Of a stretch of DNA of 14,087 bases, positions 1 to 7,674 are shown piece by piece. Within the stretch, counting starts at the first letter, position 1. Each line of letters begins with the position of its first letter. Made by a program: the position numbers and the translations under genes. The notes beneath the pieces were generated by a model. It did no database searches, had not been told where the DNA came from, and saw only the letters and a program-made list of their open reading frames with translations. This stretch comes from Prevotella sp. UBA1378 (GTDB taxonomy: Bacteria > Bacteroidota > Bacteroidia > Bacteroidales > Bacteroidaceae), in the NCBI GenBank assembly GCA_002305505.1, contig DBRC01000045.1:1-14087 (forward strand). Direction: 5' to 3'.

Positions 1-3
1 TTT

Positions 4-65
4 TGATTTTTGGTCATTTTTCTGAGATAATTGGCCAATTATCTCAAAAAAATGGCCAAAAATCA
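4..65. repeat. Near-perfect 62-bp palindrome, AT-rich, no spacer
   Basis: Positions 4-34 pair with 35-65 around a centre between 34 and 35. Of 31 pairs, 29 are Watson-Crick, one is a T14/G55 wobble and one (C22/A47) is a mismatch. The centre is TTGGCCAA, and TGGCCA-like hexamers recur at 11-16 (TGGTCA), 32-37 and 53-58, with centres exactly 21 bp apart. No U-run follows the structure on either strand, so it is not a canonical intrinsic terminator. It lies about 100 bp before ridA. It may be a regulator-binding site, a cruciform-forming element or a dispersed intergenic repeat; the sequence alone does not decide. The structure is certain and its function is unknown. Confidence 0.9.
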
Positions 66-166
66 TCCGGGCCGCTTTCGCTTATGCCGCCGGATTAACA
101 TCATTTTCTTATCCAGAACTCAGATTATCTTAAGAAATGCGCCAATCAAGATAAAGAATCAAAAAG

Positions 167-541
167 ATGAAAGAGATCAACACGGAAAAAGCACCAGAAG
201 CTATCGGGCCGTATAGTCAGGCCGTAGAAGGAAACGGATTTGTATATACGTCGGGTCAGATACCGATCAATCCTCGAACAGGACTTTTGGTTGAAGGCGG
301 TATCAAGGAACAGACACGCCAAGCGCTTGTCAATGCGCAAGCCATCCTGCGCGAAGCTGGTTTGGAGATGGGCAATGTCGTGAAAACCACGGTATACATG
401 GCCGATATGGCCGACTTTTCAGCGATGAACGGTGTGTATGCCGAATTTTTCAGTGAACCATTCCCGGCCCGTTCGGCTATTGCCGTGAAAGCGTTGCCTA
501 AGGGGGCGTTGGTAGAAATCGAGTGTATCGCCGCGAGATGA
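167..541 (+). CDS. ridA: RidA family enamine/imine deaminase
   Basis: A 124-residue protein of the YjgF/YER057c/UK114 (RidA) family, full length for the family. RidA hydrolyses reactive 2-aminoacrylate and related enamines/imines, released by PLP enzymes such as threonine dehydratase, to 2-ketoacids and ammonia. It is a cytosolic trimer. Visible signatures are GPYSQAV near the N-terminus (Y16), the YTSGQIP strand (27-33), the PARSAIAV segment carrying the substrate-carboxylate-binding Arg (R102), and the C-terminal EIECIAA motif with E119. The ATG at 167 has only A-rich sequence before it and no Shine-Dalgarno, as is common in this phylum. I see no TAnnTTTG promoter in 66-166, so transcription may start farther upstream or at a non-standard promoter. 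It converges on radA with 47 bp between the stops. Confidence 0.95.
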   Translation: MKEINTEKAPEAIGPYSQAVEGNGFVYTSGQIPINPRTGLLVEGGIKEQTRQALVNAQAILREAGLEMGNVVKTTVYMADMADFSAMNGVYAEFFSEPFPARSAIAVKALPKGALVEIECIAAR

Positions 542-588
542 AGCAGTCATCGGCTTACGCAGTACGGGGGCCGGTAAAAACAAAAAGG

Positions 589-1971
589 CTATCCGAACAG
601 TGCGCGCAGCGCCTCTTCTACCTTGCGTACGGGAATTAGCTCTATGTTGAATTTGCTGCGGTTGAAGCCCGACATGTTGTGCTTGGGGATTATCATGTGG
701 CTGAATCCCAGCTTCTCAGCTTCAGCTACACGCTGTTCGATACGGTTGACGGGGCGCACTTCGCCACTCAGGCCCACTTCGCCGGCCATGCACCAACCGC
801 TCTCGATGGCCGTGTCGACATTGCTCGACAATACTGCCGCAATCACGGACAGGTCAATAGCAAGGTCAGTAACGCGCAGGCCGCCGGCTATATTGATAAA
901 GACGTCTTTTTGCATCAGTTTGAAGCCGACGCGCTTTTCGAGTACGGCAAGCAACATATTGAGCCGCCGCTGATCGAACCCTGTAGCCGAACGTTGCGGT
1001 GTACCGTAGGCAGCCGACGAAACCAGAGCCTGTGTCTCCACGAGGAAAGGGCGCACCCCCTCAATGGCCGAACTGATGGCTATACCCGACAGTCCGTCGT
1101 GTTCCTGTGTCAACAGCAGCTCTGAGGGGTTGGCTACTTGCCGCAGCCCCGTCTGCTGCATTTCGTAGATGCCCAGTTCGGAAGTGCTCCCGAAGCGGTT
1201 CTTGATGCTCCGCAGGATGCGGTACATATAATGTTGGTCGCCTTCGAACTGGATGACGGTATCCACGATATGCTCCAGGATTTTGGGGCCGGCCAGTGTC
1301 CCCTCTTTTGTGATATGTCCAATGAGGATGACCGGTACGCCGCTTGTCTTTGCAAAGCGGAGCAGGGCAGAGGCGCATTCGCGTACTTGGGCAATGGAGC
1401 CGGCCGAGCTCTCTACGTCTTCGGTTGAGATGGTTTGTATCGAGTCGACGATAATCAGCTCTGGCTGAACATCCTTGATGTGCTCGAAAATGTTTTCGAG
1501 CGAGTTTTCGCAAAGAATCATGAAACCGTCGCTTTCGTTGTGCGGAATGCGATTGGCACGCATCTTCAGCTGGTGGGCGCTCTCTTCGCCACTGACGTAA
1601 AGAATCCTTTTCCCCGTCAAATTAAGCATCGTCTGCAGGCTGAGCGTAGATTTGCCGATGCCCGGTTCGCCGCCCAGCAGCACGATGCTGCCCGGTACGA
1701 GTCCGCCTCCCAATACCCTGTTCAGTTCCCCGTCGTGCATGTCAATGCGTGGGTCATCGTGGCCGGATATCTCTTTCAGTTTCAGCACCTTGTTATTGCG
1801 CAATGTGTGCCCGGCGGTAGCAGCGGCATGCGCGGCAGTCTGTTGGCGCGTGTCGGCCACCCTGATTTCCTTAAACGTGTTCCATTGTCCGCAGCCCGGG
1901 CATTTGCCTATCCATTTGGTTGCTTCTTGTCCGCAGTTGGAGCAGACGTATGCTATCTTGTCTTTTGCCAT
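589..1971 (-). CDS. radA: DNA repair protein RadA
   Basis: A 460-residue RadA (Sms), the expected full length. RadA is a RecA-like ATPase and branch-migration helicase that helps process recombination intermediates and repair forks in the cytoplasm. Domains in order: a C4 zinc finger (C10, C13, C24, C27); a RecA-type ATPase with Walker A GEPGIGKST (101-109) and Walker B LIIVD ending at D176; the RadA-specific KNRFG motif (257-261); and a C-terminal Lon-protease-like domain (about 280-460) ending in VEEALRALFG. The start at 1971 gives the family's MAKxKxxYVCxxCG N-terminus. The gene is single, transcribed away from the lipoprotein gene, with a well-formed promoter at 2046-2076. Nothing is truncated and all key motifs are present. 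Confidence 0.98.
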   Translation of the reverse strand: MAKDKIAYVCSNCGQEATKWIGKCPGCGQWNTFKEIRVADTRQQTAAHAAATAGHTLRNNKVLKLKEISGHDDPRIDMHDGELNRVLGGGLVPGSIVLLGGEPGIGKSTLSLQTMLNLTGKRILYVSGEESAHQLKMRANRIPHNESDGFMILCENSLENIFEHIKDVQPELIIVDSIQTISTEDVESSAGSIAQVRECASALLRFAKTSGVPVILIGHITKEGTLAGPKILEHIVDTVIQFEGDQHYMYRILRSIKNRFGSTSELGIYEMQQTGLRQVANPSELLLTQEHDGLSGIAISSAIEGVRPFLVETQALVSSAAYGTPQRSATGFDQRRLNMLLAVLEKRVGFKLMQKDVFINIAGGLRVTDLAIDLSVIAAVLSSNVDTAIESGWCMAGEVGLSGEVRPVNRIEQRVAEAEKLGFSHMIIPKHNMSGFNRSKFNIELIPVRKVEEALRALFG

Positions 1972-2038
1972 CTTTTCATTTGTTTAACAATCGGTACCGG
2001 GTGGGCCGTCCGTGCAGCTGGAACGCCGGATGCCGGTG

Positions 2039-2088
2039 TTGCGTACAAAAGTACGAATTATTTTTGTGTTTCCAAAATTATTGCGTAC
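2039..2088. repeat. 8-bp direct repeat TTGCGTAC flanking the divergent promoters
   Basis: TTGCGTAC occurs at 2039-2046 and 2081-2088, 42 bp apart start to start (about four helical turns). Each copy overlaps the -7 region of one of the two divergent promoters. The left copy is also half of a perfect 5-bp hairpin (2042-2055). Part of the similarity may come from the promoter consensus itself; a shared operator is possible but unproven. Confidence 0.45.
2046..2076 (-). promoter_or_regulatory. Bacteroidetes-type promoter for radA
   Basis: On the minus strand a TTTG -33 box (2076-2073) is followed after 19 bp by TACTTTTG (2053-2046), matching the TAnnTTTG -7 consensus of the Bacteroidetes primary sigma factor. 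Transcription would start near 2039, giving a leader of about 70 nt before the radA start codon. The -7 box sits in a small hairpin sequence (CGTAC-AAAA-GTACG, 2042-2055). Prediction from pattern only. Confidence 0.75.
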
Positions 2089-2093
2089 TTTTG
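2063..2093 (+). promoter_or_regulatory. Bacteroidetes-type promoter for the lipoprotein-TPR operon
   Basis: TTTG (2063-2066), 19 bp, then TACTTTTG (2086-2093), followed by the CAACG often seen after this box. Expected transcription start is about 2100. That leaves only about 4 nt before the ATG at 2104, which argues for one of the later in-frame starts (2131, 2146 or 2152). The element interleaves with the oppositely oriented radA promoter, so RNA polymerase probably cannot occupy both at once. Confidence 0.75.
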
Positions 2094-2145
2094 CAACGCT
2101 GAAATGAGGAAGAATTTAGGAATTAGAGCAATGGGAGAAAGGGCG

Positions 2146-3072
2146 ATGCCCATGAGGCATCTGTTTTTGGCACTGGCATTCAGCGGACTGCTGATGGCCT
2201 GCGGACAGTCGTATGAAGAGCATAAGCGGCTGAGCAGGGCAGAGCGCATCCGGCGGATGAAGGAGGATTCTGCCGCGCTGAAGATTGCCGTTATGCCCAC
2301 TCTCGACTGTCTGCCCTTGTATGTCGCGCAGAAGTACCGCCTTTTCGAAACGTTGGGGGCAGATGTCCGCTTGAAGTATTTCACGGCTCAGATGGACTGC
2401 GACACGGCTGTAGCAGGCGGTTCGGCAGAGGGGGCTGTAACGGATTTGGTGCGTGCCGGGCGATTGGCGGAGCAGGGCATTCCGCTTACGTATAAGGTTG
2501 CCACGGGTGCCTACTGGCAGTTGGTTACCAACCGTAATGCCCGTATAAAGGAATTGAAGCAGCTCGACGATAAGATGGTGGCCATGACCCGCTACAGTGC
2601 CACGGCTTTATTGGCCGATTATGCAGTGGACAGTGCAAAGGTGAAAGATGAACGCGTATTCCGCATTCAGGTGAACGATGTCACCGTGCGCTTGCAGATG
2701 TTGCTCAACAATGCGATGGATGCCCTGATTCTGCCCGAACCGCAAGCCACTGCCGCCCGTATCATGAAAAACCGCGTGCTGCTGGATAGCCGCGCGGTGG
2801 ATATGAATCTGGGCATTATCGCTTTTAAGAAAGGCATAGAAAAGGACGAAAACCGCAGGAAACAGCTTGATGTGTTTATTAGAGCATACAACATGGCCTG
2901 CGACTCTATAAATAAAAAGGGCATTGCGCATTACCGCGACTTGGTGACGAAATGCTGCCGTGTGCGCCCGGAAGCAGTCGACTCGCTTCCGGAGGACATA
3001 CGGTTCAAGCATGCCGTAGGCCCGCGGCAGGTAGATATTGAAGCGGCCCGCAAATGGCTGAGCAGGCAATAA
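2146..3072 (+). CDS. Substrate-binding lipoprotein, NMT1/SsuA-like (ABC transporter type)
   Basis: About 308 residues. A lipoprotein signal (MPMRHLFLALAFSGLLMAC) puts the lipidated Cys at residue 19, so the protein should be membrane-anchored and exposed to the periplasm or beyond. The mature part starts with LKIAVMPTLDCLPLYVAQ, typical of type 2 periplasmic binding proteins of the NMT1/SsuA/thiamine-precursor group, and continues with two alpha/beta lobes. I cannot tell the ligand. The start was chosen because GGAGAAAGG lies just upstream and because the predicted transcription start (about 2100) leaves little leader for ATG 2104; ATG 2131 and 2152 are alternatives. The open frame runs back to 1435, but that part is antisense to radA. 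Only 10 bp separate it from the TPR gene, implying co-transcription. No permease or ATPase gene lies next to it. Confidence 0.85.
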   Translation: MPMRHLFLALAFSGLLMACGQSYEEHKRLSRAERIRRMKEDSAALKIAVMPTLDCLPLYVAQKYRLFETLGADVRLKYFTAQMDCDTAVAGGSAEGAVTDLVRAGRLAEQGIPLTYKVATGAYWQLVTNRNARIKELKQLDDKMVAMTRYSATALLADYAVDSAKVKDERVFRIQVNDVTVRLQMLLNNAMDALILPEPQATAARIMKNRVLLDSRAVDMNLGIIAFKKGIEKDENRRKQLDVFIRAYNMACDSINKKGIAHYRDLVTKCCRVRPEAVDSLPEDIRFKHAVGPRQVDIEAARKWLSRQ

Positions 3073-3082
3073 GCAGAGACAG

Positions 3083-5341
3083 ATGGTACACAACGAAGAT
3101 TTAGACGGTATACTGGAGAAGCTCAGGCTGCATCAGCTGTGCGAAGCCATCGACAGGATGGAAGCGTATGCCATGAAATATCCTGATGCCGGCATTGCCG
3201 GGCACTTGGCGGAAATCCGTAACGATTATCAACTGATGAGCGATTATTGGGCTAAAGGATATAAGGACCCACAGCTCGAACAGGTATATGCACGGTTGAT
3301 CCGGCGCATGTACCGCCTCGCTGCCAATCAGTTGGTTGCCTATAATGCGATACATTCGCCTGCTGTCTCGGGGGTGTTCAAGAGGGTACGGTCTACCGGG
3401 CGCGACTGGTCGGTACCGGCTTTGCGTAGCCAGCTGGAGTCTTTCGTGTCTGAGGTGGCATTGCTTGAGCTCGAACCCGAGCATACCCGTGGCGGAAAGA
3501 AAGCCGGGGTGTACGGCAAGCATTTGCTGCTAATGAAAGATTTGTTCGACTATATCTGGACGTCGAGGCAGTGGAAGGAAAGCATTGCGGATGCATTCGA
3601 GGAATTATTGCTTTCACCGACAATCGACAGTGCCGACCAGCAGCTGATAGTTTCAGCCGTGATGCTCAGCGCAATGAACATCTTCGACATCAACAAGTTC
3701 TCCCTGCTGATGAGGGTTTACCGCAAGAGTAAGGACGAGAATGTGCGCCAGCGTGCACTTGTGGGCTGGGTGTTCTCGCTCGGCTCCCGGCTCCCGGGAA
3801 TTTTTGAGGAAGAGAAACGGGCTGTCGATGAATTGCTGGCCGATACAACCGTGCGCAGCGAACTGACGGAACTGCAGATACAGTTACTCTACTGTGTGAG
3901 TGCAGAGCAGGATAACAGCCGCATTCAGAAGGAAATCATGCCCGACTTGTTGCAACATAACAACTTCCGTATAACCCCTAACGGTATCGAGGAAAAGGAA
4001 GACGACCCGATGCAGGACATCCTCGACCCCGAGGCGTCGGAACGCAATATGGAAAAAGTGGAAGAGGGTTTCCGGAAAATGATGGACATGCAGCAGCAGG
4101 GGTCGGACATCTATTTTGGTGGATTCTCGCAAATGAAGCGTTTCCCGTTCTTCAACAGTATCAGCAACTGGTTTATCCCTTTTTATTCGGAACACCCTGA
4201 AGTGCATGATACATTTGTGAAGGCATCCGACTTGAAGCTGGTACGGATGATAGTGGATAAAGGGTCGTTCTGCAATAGTGATAAGTATTCGCTGGTATTC
4301 GCCATGCGCCATGTGATGGAGCGCATACCGCAGAACATGCGCGAGATGCTGATGAACGGCGATGCATTGGGAATGGGGGGGATGGCGGCCGAGGACGTGC
4401 ATACACCGGCCTATATCCGCCGTATCTATTTACAAGACTTGTACCGCTTTTTCCGGCTGTACCCGATGCGCAGCCAGTTTTACAACCCTTTTAATGCACA
4501 GGACGGGGAGGAATGGAATCTGCAATATGTTTTCTTCGCTGATGAAATCTTCCGTTCCACGCCGTTGGAGAAGAGCTTTAACGAGATTGTGGCTTTCATG
4601 GTGAAGCGCAAGATGTATCCTGAGGCGATGCAGGTGCTTGACTGTTATGGCGACGAGGCGCGTGATTACCAGTTCTGGATGCTCTGCGGGCATGTGCTTG
4701 CACAGAACCCGGCCGGAAAGAAGCACTTTAAACGGCTGTCCGGTCTTGATGCGCTCGGGTGTTTCTCGAAAGCCTTGGCGTTCGAACCTGCCGACGGGAA
4801 AGCATTGGGCGCTTATGCGCGTGCTGCTTCGCTCAACGGGCTTTACCAGGAGGCTTGCGATGCCTATGCCCGCTTGTTAGAGTCACAGCCCGACAATAAG
4901 AACTATACATTGTACTACAGTACGTGTCTGGTAAACTTAGACTACAATGAAGAGGCCCTGAAACTATTGTACAAGCTTCATTACGAGTATCCCGACCATG
5001 TTTCCGTAAACAGGGTGATGGCCCGCGCATTGATGGGAGATTGTAAATATGAGCAGTCTTTGAAGATATACCGCAATCTTTATAATTCCCCTAAGCGCAT
5101 TGATGATGACTTGCTCAACCATGCTTGCTGTGAGTGGCTGTGTGGAAACCTGCAGAAGGCGGCACAGCTGATGGCGGAATATCTGCATGCGGCAGGCATC
5201 GGTACAACGGAAACCGAGTGTCGTACACGCCTTCGGGACGTGTTATGCGGGCAAGAACTTCATTTCTTGCAAAGCCATGGAATCACGCCAACGGAGATTC
5301 ATCTGATGATTGACAAGGCTTGTTCCTTCAGTTTGCGGTAG
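3083..5341 (+). CDS. Large TPR-repeat protein, function unknown
   Basis: A 752-residue protein with no signal peptide or membrane helix, so probably cytoplasmic. The N-terminal two thirds are helical and not matched to a named domain by eye. An acidic patch (about 305-330, EEKEDDPMQDILDPEASE) precedes a Met/Gln-rich segment (DMQQQGSDIYFGGFSQMKRF). From about 545 to 705 there are three to four tetratricopeptide repeats, recognisable by ALxxxPxD...A spacing (for example FSKALAFEPADGKALGAYAR), which usually mediate protein-protein contacts. It is the second gene of the lipoprotein operon. Its last 43 bp overlap the end of the convergent acyltransferase gene, so its stop lies inside another coding region and no terminator is visible between them. 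Coding status is secure; the role is unknown, though linkage to the lipoprotein suggests a shared process. Confidence 0.88.
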   Translation: MVHNEDLDGILEKLRLHQLCEAIDRMEAYAMKYPDAGIAGHLAEIRNDYQLMSDYWAKGYKDPQLEQVYARLIRRMYRLAANQLVAYNAIHSPAVSGVFKRVRSTGRDWSVPALRSQLESFVSEVALLELEPEHTRGGKKAGVYGKHLLLMKDLFDYIWTSRQWKESIADAFEELLLSPTIDSADQQLIVSAVMLSAMNIFDINKFSLLMRVYRKSKDENVRQRALVGWVFSLGSRLPGIFEEEKRAVDELLADTTVRSELTELQIQLLYCVSAEQDNSRIQKEIMPDLLQHNNFRITPNGIEEKEDDPMQDILDPEASERNMEKVEEGFRKMMDMQQQGSDIYFGGFSQMKRFPFFNSISNWFIPFYSEHPEVHDTFVKASDLKLVRMIVDKGSFCNSDKYSLVFAMRHVMERIPQNMREMLMNGDALGMGGMAAEDVHTPAYIRRIYLQDLYRFFRLYPMRSQFYNPFNAQDGEEWNLQYVFFADEIFRSTPLEKSFNEIVAFMVKRKMYPEAMQVLDCYGDEARDYQFWMLCGHVLAQNPAGKKHFKRLSGLDALGCFSKALAFEPADGKALGAYARAASLNGLYQEACDAYARLLESQPDNKNYTLYYSTCLVNLDYNEEALKLLYKLHYEYPDHVSVNRVMARALMGDCKYEQSLKIYRNLYNSPKRIDDDLLNHACCEWLCGNLQKAAQLMAEYLHAAGIGTTETECRTRLRDVLCGQELHFLQSHGITPTEIHLMIDKACSFSLR

Positions 5342-6417
5342 GCATAGTTCCAGGCAAGCGGCACTCCTACACCCACAATGGTGTAGAGTATCCAGAACAA
5401 ATCTTCCTTGGCATGATCGTGAATCACCAAATGGCAGCCGATTTGCTGATAATCAAGCCCGTAGTATAAGATTTTTATGATGCTGACGAGCTTGAACGAT
5501 AAGATGTGAAAAACAAATATGTAGAGCGTGTTGTTGCCGCAGTATACAAGGAAACGCTTCACGGGGCCGTCGTGCCGGTCGATCCATGCGCTGATGTTGT
5601 AAGTCATAAGGAAACCGCAAATGGCCGGTACTGGGAACGAGATAAACTGGCGGAAGCTCGGCCGCCAGTCAAAGCAGGCAGGGGAAAGATGGGCGAACAG
5701 TACCACAATGGCAAGGCAGGGCATCGTGGTCCATAGGCTTACGCGGTAGTACTGTCGCATTTGTCTGAACAGGAATCCGCAGCCGAAAAAGAATGCTCCC
5801 ATGATTTCGCGGTAGCCACCTTGTACGATGTTGATTACCCTCAGTCCTTCGCCGGTTTTCCATGCCCCGATGAGCAACATTATAAGGCACACGGCAATAG
5901 GGATGGCAAGTGTCCGGAAGTCAACGTTGCGATTGGCCTTCCTCAATAAGCAGTCAAGTAGCTTGAATGCGATTAGATAGGCGATGCTGGCTACGAGCAA
6001 TCCCCTGAAAAACCAGAACGTGCCGCAAAGAAACTGGTCATACCCCCCCATGGCTGTTACGATGTTCCATAGGTTCTGTTGCGCTTGATGTGAAGAGTAG
6101 GGGTGGGTAACGCCTCCCGTTATGTTTCCGTATTTCTCATTCAACAGGCCGATGTCGAACATCCAGTTATGGATTATCAGGAAAAATACCGACCATTTGA
6201 CGAAAGGTACGTAAAGGCCTTTCAGTCGCTTTTTGACAAAAACCGCTTCGTTATCAATATATTCCAGGGAGAAGAAATAGCCGGCAGTAATAAAGAATAC
6301 CGGCATGTGAAATTCATAAACGAACGTACTGATTGCTTGCGGGCATTCCGCATGCCCCATTACCATAAGGATGATGGCAATGGCTTTGCAGATGGAAATG
6401 GTAGTGTCGCGTTTCAT
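5299..6417 (-). CDS. Membrane acyltransferase (acyltransferase 3 family)
   Basis: A 372-residue integral membrane protein with about ten hydrophobic helices, the usual size for acyltransferase-3 proteins, which transfer acetyl or other acyl groups to sugars or lipids of the cell envelope. It opens with the family pattern CKAIAIILMVMGHAE, where H22 is the probable catalytic histidine, and continues with FHMPVFFITAGYFF (36-49), the second hallmark. The closest group is probably the fucose/glycan O-acetyltransferase branch (COG3594-like); the substrate cannot be read. The start is ATG 6417, whose ATGA overlaps the stop of the upstream PLD-like gene by 4 bp, implying translational coupling. The longer frame to 6486 would lie inside that gene and lacks the family N-terminus. 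Last gene of the kdsA operon; 3' end overlaps the TPR gene. Confidence 0.9.
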   Translation of the reverse strand: MKRDTTISICKAIAIILMVMGHAECPQAISTFVYEFHMPVFFITAGYFFSLEYIDNEAVFVKKRLKGLYVPFVKWSVFFLIIHNWMFDIGLLNEKYGNITGGVTHPYSSHQAQQNLWNIVTAMGGYDQFLCGTFWFFRGLLVASIAYLIAFKLLDCLLRKANRNVDFRTLAIPIAVCLIMLLIGAWKTGEGLRVINIVQGGYREIMGAFFFGCGFLFRQMRQYYRVSLWTTMPCLAIVVLFAHLSPACFDWRPSFRQFISFPVPAICGFLMTYNISAWIDRHDGPVKRFLVYCGNNTLYIFVFHILSFKLVSIIKILYYGLDYQQIGCHLVIHDHAKEDLFWILYTIVGVGVPLAWNYAYRKLKEQALSIIR

Positions 6418-7673
6418 AATACGGGAGCTAAGAGATGGGCGAACCATCCGCGGAATTTCTGCCACGGTGTGCGGAACTGGTCCCATGATTCTGGAGTGAG
6501 GTAGAAGCAGTCTTTTTTGTCCCGGTTGAACATGTCGTCCAGCTCTTTCGTCGTCGCTTTATCTATGATTACGGCATTGGCCTCGAAGTCGCATTTCAGG
6601 CTTCTGGCATCAAGATTGGCGCTGCCTACGGTACAGAACTTCCCGTCTACCGTCATGATTTTCGAATGGTGGAATCCCGGTTTGTAGAGCCAGACATGTG
6701 CACCGCGCTTCATCAGTTTATGCACATTGTAATAAACACAGTCGGGCGTGAGCGGTATATCGCTTTGTGCCGATACGAGTATGTCTATTTTCACGCCGCG
6801 CATCAAAGCATTTTTCAAGGCTTTCTTAACGGTGGGAATTAGTGTCAGGTAGGGATTAATGATTTTTACAGAATCCTGAGCTTGATTGATAGCGCTGACA
6901 TAGAATGTACGCATAATGGCCGGCATCCTGTGTGGCTCACGGTTGACGATGCCTATCGTCTTGTTTCCGGACGTTGCCGTGGTATCAGGCATCAAGCCTT
7001 CAAATTGTGTGGCAGTTCCGCCGCGGTAGTATTTCATGCCTCTGACGTTCTGTTTGGATACCTCATTCCATATCCGCAGGAAGATAGCCTGCAGCTGGTT
7101 GACGGCATCTCCTTCTATGCGGCAGTGCATGTCGCGCCATACCCCCACTTCCTTTGTACCTTTTATATAATAGTCGGCCACGTTCATGCCGCCGGTATAA
7201 GCCACCATTCCGTCGATAACTACAATTTTACGGTGATCTCTCCCGAAGATGTGGTTCACCCATGGAAACCTTATTGGGTCGTATTCGTAGATTTCAATCC
7301 CTTCTTCGCGCAGTTTCTTCAGATGCTTTTTCCGCAACGGGCGGTTATTCGAGTCGTTTCCGAAACCGTCGAACAAGGCTCTTACCTCGATGCCTTGCCG
7401 CCGTTTTTCATGTAACAACCCGAACAGCAGCGACGCGATGGAGTCGTTACGGAAATTGAAATATTCCAAATGTATGCTGCTTCTGGCCTGGCGGATGGCC
7501 TTGAACATATCGTCGAACTTGTCTTTCCCCGTCATCAAGAGCGTCACCTGATTATTATGGGTAAAGGCAATTCCGTTTTTCTTTAGTGTTTCTACTATTG
7601 TCGAATCGCTGGTCTGCGCTCCGGATTGTCCGGTGCACAGTGCCAGCAAGGCTATTATCACATAATACCTCAT
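6414..7673 (-). CDS. Secreted phospholipase D / cardiolipin synthase-like protein
   Basis: 419 residues. An N-terminal signal peptide (MRYYVIIALLALCTGQSGAQ) suggests export, so the enzyme acts in the periplasm or at a membrane face. Two HKD motifs are complete: HxKxxxxD at H147/K149/D154, followed by GGMN (161-164), and again at H336/K338/D343, followed by GSAN (350-353). Two intact motifs form one active site in PLD-superfamily enzymes, including cardiolipin synthases that join two phosphatidylglycerols. It lacks the two N-terminal membrane helices of ClsA and is nearer ClsB/ClsC in layout, except for the signal peptide. Its start follows the regulator's stop by one base, and its stop overlaps the acyltransferase start (ATGA). 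Cardiolipin synthesis is the best guess; phosphatidyl transfer to another acceptor or phospholipid hydrolysis is possible. Confidence 0.9.
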   Translation of the reverse strand: MRYYVIIALLALCTGQSGAQTSDSTIVETLKKNGIAFTHNNQVTLLMTGKDKFDDMFKAIRQARSSIHLEYFNFRNDSIASLLFGLLHEKRRQGIEVRALFDGFGNDSNNRPLRKKHLKKLREEGIEIYEYDPIRFPWVNHIFGRDHRKIVVIDGMVAYTGGMNVADYYIKGTKEVGVWRDMHCRIEGDAVNQLQAIFLRIWNEVSKQNVRGMKYYRGGTATQFEGLMPDTTATSGNKTIGIVNREPHRMPAIMRTFYVSAINQAQDSVKIINPYLTLIPTVKKALKNALMRGVKIDILVSAQSDIPLTPDCVYYNVHKLMKRGAHVWLYKPGFHHSKIMTVDGKFCTVGSANLDARSLKCDFEANAVIIDKATTKELDDMFNRDKKDCFYLTPESWDQFRTPWQKFRGWFAHLLAPVL

Positions 7674-7674
7674 C

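Noticed and set aside
4..65. Palindrome as an intrinsic terminator of an upstream gene
   Set aside because: No U-run follows it on either strand and the AT-rich stem lacks a loop. It was kept as a repeat of unknown role.
1435..2145. N-terminal extension of the lipoprotein frame, open back to 1435
   Set aside because: It runs antisense through radA and across both promoters. The lipoprotein signal sequence begins only at 2146-2152.
6418..6486. Longer start for the acyltransferase at 6486
   Set aside because: It lies wholly inside the PLD-like gene and adds no family sequence. ATG 6417 gives an ATGA coupling and the standard N-terminus.
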